Of a DNA stretch of 64,000 bases, positions 61,341 through 64,000 are shown piece by piece. Numbering within the stretch: the stretch's first letter is position 1; each line of letters starts with the position of its first letter. The notes beneath the pieces are model-generated. The model ran no database searches. It was not told the DNA's origin and was given only the letters and a program-made list of their open reading frames with translations. A program made the position numbers and the translations under genes. Source of the DNA: Tenacibaculum adriaticum (GTDB lineage: Bacteria > Bacteroidota > Bacteroidia > Flavobacteriales > Flavobacteriaceae); contig NZ_VNIA01000001.1 in the NCBI RefSeq assembly GCF_008124875.1, positions 1,070,721 through 1,134,720 of the forward strand, written 5' to 3'.

Positions 61341-62111
61341 ATGCGAGAAAAGCCTTTAATCTTAGTAACCAATGATGACGGAATTACCGCACCTGGTATA
61401 CGTATGTTAATTAAAATAATGAATACAATTGGAGATGTTGTAGTGGTAGCTCCCGATAATCCACAAAGTGGAATGGGGCATGCAATAACTGTAAATAATG
61501 TATTGCATTGTGATCCTACAACGGTTGATGATGGACCTCAATTAGAGTATAGTTGCTCAGGAACACCTGCCGATTGCGTAAAAATGGCAAAAAATGAAAT
61601 TTTAAATAAAACACCAGATTTATGTGTTTCAGGAATTAACCATGGAGCAAATTCATCTATCAATGTAATTTATTCGGGGACAATGAGTGCTGCTGTAGAA
61701 GCAGGCATTGAAGGAATTCCTGCCATTGGTTTTTCATTGTTAGATTATGAGTGGAATGCAAACTTTAACGAGTGCAAAGAGTTTGTAAAGAAAATTGCTT
61801 TAAATGTGTTACTAAACGGATTACCAGACGGTGTTGTTTTAAATGTAAATATACCGAATCTTAAAAAAGAAGAAATTAAAGGGGTAAAAGTTTGTAGACA
61901 AGCTAATGGGAATTGGAAAGAAGATTTCGACAAACGTAAAAGTCCGTTCGGGAAAGAATATTATTGGCTTTCGGGTGAATTTGTAAATAAAGATAAAGGA
62001 CAAGATACAGATATTTGGGCTTTAGAAAATGGTTATATTTCTTTAGTACCTGTTCAATTTGATATGACTGCGCATCATGCAATTCAAAAATTAAATACAT
62101 GGGATTTATAA
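61341..62111 (+). CDS. surE: 5'/3'-nucleotidase SurE
   Basis: 256 residues from the ATG at 61341 (MREKPLILVTNDDG); a longer frame runs through the promoter and is rejected. The LVTNDDGITAPGI metal site, the GMGHAITVNN loop and SGINHGANSS (about 92-101) are the SurE signature. It removes phosphate from nucleoside monophosphates and has a stationary-phase role. It overlaps the small membrane gene by 13 bases. Confidence 0.95.
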   Translation: MREKPLILVTNDDGITAPGIRMLIKIMNTIGDVVVVAPDNPQSGMGHAITVNNVLHCDPTTVDDGPQLEYSCSGTPADCVKMAKNEILNKTPDLCVSGINHGANSSINVIYSGTMSAAVEAGIEGIPAIGFSLLDYEWNANFNECKEFVKKIALNVLLNGLPDGVVLNVNIPNLKKEEIKGVKVCRQANGNWKEDFDKRKSPFGKEYYWLSGEFVNKDKGQDTDIWALENGYISLVPVQFDMTAHHAIQKLNTWDL

Positions 62112-62386
62112 AAAAAGAAATACTCATAGGTGTTTTAGTGTCATTTTTTGCTACTTTTTGTGGCATGTTTATTTACTTAGAATATATTTCTCGTTTTGGC
62201 TTTTATGAAACCATAGAAATGATTAGAGAAAGTGGTATGTTGGGTTCGGTTATTGCATTAGCTACGATACCTAATCTTTTTGTCTTTTTTATTTTCTTAC
62301 GAAAAAATCAAGAACATAGGGCTCGAGGTGTTTTAATAGCGACCATTTTTACAGCTTTAGTTACTTTTATTATAAAGTTTTTTTAA
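62099..62386 (+). CDS. Small membrane protein between surE and lpxB
   Basis: 95 residues with three hydrophobic segments (about 7-28, 48-67 and 76-93) and a basic loop KNQEHRARG. I do not recognise a named domain. The overlap with surE and three-base gap to lpxB place it firmly in that operon; a link to lipid A or the envelope is only contextual. Confidence 0.8.
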   Translation: MGFIKKEILIGVLVSFFATFCGMFIYLEYISRFGFYETIEMIRESGMLGSVIALATIPNLFVFFIFLRKNQEHRARGVLIATIFTALVTFIIKFF

Positions 62387-62389
62387 TAG

Positions 62390-63502
62390 ATGAAATATTA
62401 CATAATTGCTGGAGAAGCTTCGGGTGATTTACATGGGGCTAATTTGATGAAAGCCTTGTATAATGAAGATACTAATGCTGATATCCGATTTTGGGGTGGA
62501 GACTTAATGCAGGAAGTAGGAGGTACTTTGGTAAGTCATTACAAAGAACGAGCTTTTATGGGGTTTGTAGAAGTGTTATTTAACCTTCGTAAAATCTCAG
62601 GTTTTATATCTTTTTGTAAAAAAGATATTGCTGAGTTTAATCCAGACGTTATTATTTTTATTGATAATTCAGGATTTAATCTTCGAATTGCAAAATGGGC
62701 AAAACAAGAAGGATATAAAACGCATTACTATATTTCTCCTCAGGTTTGGGCAAGTAGAGCGAGTCGTGTAAAAGATATTAAGAGAGATATTGATGAAATG
62801 TATGTAATTCTTCCTTTTGAAGAGGATTTTTACAAAAAGTATGATTATGATGTCCATTTTGTAGGGCATCCGTTAATAGATGGAATAGAAGGTAGAACTC
62901 AAGTAAGTGAAAAGAACTTTAGAAAAGAGCATAATTTAGGTGATAAAGATATTATAGCATTACTTCCAGGAAGTAGAAAACAAGAAATTACGAAAATGCT
63001 ATCGGTAATGTTGTCGTTGGTAAATGATTTTCCTCAATACCAATTTGTAGTTGCTGGTGCGCCAAGTCAAACAAAAGAGTTTTACCATCAGTTTATTAGA
63101 AATAATAATGTAAAATTTATCAATAATAAAACCTATGATTTGCTGAGTATTTCACATGCAGCTTTGGTGGCTTCAGGTACGGCAACTCTAGAAGCAGCGT
63201 TGTTTAAAGTACCACAAGTAGTGTGTTATAAAGGAAGTTGGATTTCGTATCAAATTGCAAAACGTATTATTACGTTAAAATTTATATCTTTAGTAAACCT
63301 AATTATGGATAAAGAGGTTGTTACAGAATTAATTCAGGATGATTTTAATAAGAAAAAATTAAAACAAGAGCTTACCAAAATCTTAGATACTGATTATAGA
63401 AAGCAATTATTTTTAAATTATTTTGAATTAGAACAAAAATTAGGTGGTAAAGGTGCTTCAAAAAAAACAGCTAAATTAATTGTAAACGGAGCAAAAAATT
63501 AA
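62390..63502 (+). CDS. lpxB: Lipid-A-disaccharide synthase
   Basis: 370 residues, GT19. YIIAGEASGDLHGANLM at the start, the VWASRASRVKDIKRDIDEMYVILPFE segment (about 118-143), VGHPLIDGI, and LLPGSRKQEI (about 191) are the diagnostic motifs. It joins UDP-diacylglucosamine and lipid X in the lipid A path. Followed with no gap by the C40 peptidase gene. Confidence 0.96.
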   Translation: MKYYIIAGEASGDLHGANLMKALYNEDTNADIRFWGGDLMQEVGGTLVSHYKERAFMGFVEVLFNLRKISGFISFCKKDIAEFNPDVIIFIDNSGFNLRIAKWAKQEGYKTHYYISPQVWASRASRVKDIKRDIDEMYVILPFEEDFYKKYDYDVHFVGHPLIDGIEGRTQVSEKNFRKEHNLGDKDIIALLPGSRKQEITKMLSVMLSLVNDFPQYQFVVAGAPSQTKEFYHQFIRNNNVKFINNKTYDLLSISHAALVASGTATLEAALFKVPQVVCYKGSWISYQIAKRIITLKFISLVNLIMDKEVVTELIQDDFNKKKLKQELTKILDTDYRKQLFLNYFELEQKLGGKGASKKTAKLIVNGAKN

Positions 63503-64000
63503 ATGATGATTAAAAAATTACTACTTTTTATTTTTTCAATAACATTGATGTCTTGTGGATCTTCAAAAAAAATAACCACTTCACAAAATAGTATTAATGC
63601 TAATAGAACTATTGCCAGTCGAAGTACAACGGAGTATTCTACAGAAGTTTCTATTGCAGATAAAATTGTTTGGACAGCGGTTACTTATAAAGGGATTCCT
63701 TATAAATATGGAGGGACAAATCGTTCAGGAATGGATTGTTCAGGACTAATTTATACTTCTTTTAAAAAACGTGATGTTAACATTCCTCGCACTTCACGCC
63801 TAATGTATAATGATGGCTTTCCAATTAAATTGAAAGAAGTGAAAAGAGGTGATTTGTTGTTTTTTAGAACTTCTAAATCTAGAAATAAAGTTAATCATGT
63901 TGGGTTAGTCACTTCTGTAGATGGTAATGATATTAAGTTTATCCATTCAACATCCTCACGAGGAGTAATTGTTACTTCTCTAAACGAAACATATTGGAAT
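63503..64000 (+). CDS. NlpC/P60 (C40) lipoprotein peptidase, 3' end beyond the window
   Basis: At least 166 residues, open to the end of the window. The start is ATG at 63503 (or 63506). A lipobox (TLMSC, Cys about 18) shows lipidation. The catalytic domain has Cys79 in GGTNRSGMDCSGLI, the His in KVNHVGLV, and the third polar residue in IKFIHSTSSRGV. Such enzymes cut D-gamma-glutamyl-meso-DAP bonds in wall peptides. It directly follows lpxB. Confidence 0.92.
   Translation, partial: MMIKKLLLFIFSITLMSCGSSKKITTSQNSINANRTIASRSTTEYSTEVSIADKIVWTAVTYKGIPYKYGGTNRSGMDCSGLIYTSFKKRDVNIPRTSRLMYNDGFPIKLKEVKRGDLLFFRTSKSRNKVNHVGLVTSVDGNDIKFIHSTSSRGVIVTSLNETYWN

Noticed and set aside
1..64000. CRISPR array or insertion sequence
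   Set aside because: No regularly spaced repeats and no transposase gene were seen on either strand.

Overview
The window is a strongly AT-rich stretch of chromosome from a marine-type member of the Flavobacteriaceae (Bacteroidota; gene content resembles Tenacibaculum or Polaribacter, but the genus is an inference). The reasons are: a menG-porT pair with the type IX secretion protein PorT; a short 287-residue primary sigma factor; flavobacterial murG-murC-ftsQ-ftsA-ftsZ and purH-mreBCD-mrdA-rodA gene orders; a mevalonate pathway; the GYDIA-family GHMP kinase; and repeated promoters of the Bacteroidota type (TTG, 19-20 bases, TAnnTTTG).

Layout. 1-7141: end of the division and cell-wall cluster (ftsW end, murG, murC, ftsQ, ftsA, ftsZ) and a YqeY-like gene. 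7150-8993: a tRNA-Arg gene whose 3' end has been replaced by a small inserted element of about 1.77 kb. The displaced original tRNA 3' end and its terminator lie at 8975-9032. The element carries a three-gene operon: HEPN-like protein, unknown protein, SecB-like chaperone. 9040-13308: MtfA-like peptidase, rpe, primary sigma factor, an ECF sigma factor with a 63-residue partner, and a small-conductance channel protein. 13583-18497: porT, menG (ubiE), nfu-type Fe-S protein, FadL-like porin and a low-complexity lipoprotein. 18644-20799: proS, two tandem tRNA-Glu genes and rpsT.

20832-28205: the rod-shape operon (mreB, mreC, mreD, mrdA, rodA read on the minus strand), purH, and an unlisted 38-codon gene with its own promoter and terminator; its C-terminus resembles that of FtsA. 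28291-39522: pseudouridine synthase, a UbiA prenyltransferase and most of the mevalonate pathway in two blocks (mevalonate kinase and mvaD; HMG-CoA reductase and the GYDIA kinase). Between the blocks are an orphan LytTR regulator and a small proton-channel-like gene split by a -1 frame change at a slippery heptamer. 39667-45641: a peptide-use cluster (DPP-IV-like lipoprotein and two POT transporters) and a secreted thioredoxin-like protein. 45648-50407: comEC, chaN-like and lysS. 50547-50652: a probable small RNA. 51351-54977: BlaI/BlaR-type regulation with a 34-bp perfect palindromic operator, a TPR protein and a TonB-domain-like lipoprotein. 55053-61070: GH3-family protein, DUF2797, an orphan, a J-domain/KTSC protein and a C-terminal processing protease. 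61341-64000: surE, small membrane protein, lpxB and a C40 peptidase that runs off the end.

Most of the window is conserved housekeeping DNA. The parts most worth attention are the tRNA-Arg element with its toxin-antitoxin-chaperone-like operon, the split proton-channel gene, the 38-residue FtsA-tail-like protein and the small RNA upstream of lysS. No CRISPR array, insertion sequence or rRNA was seen.
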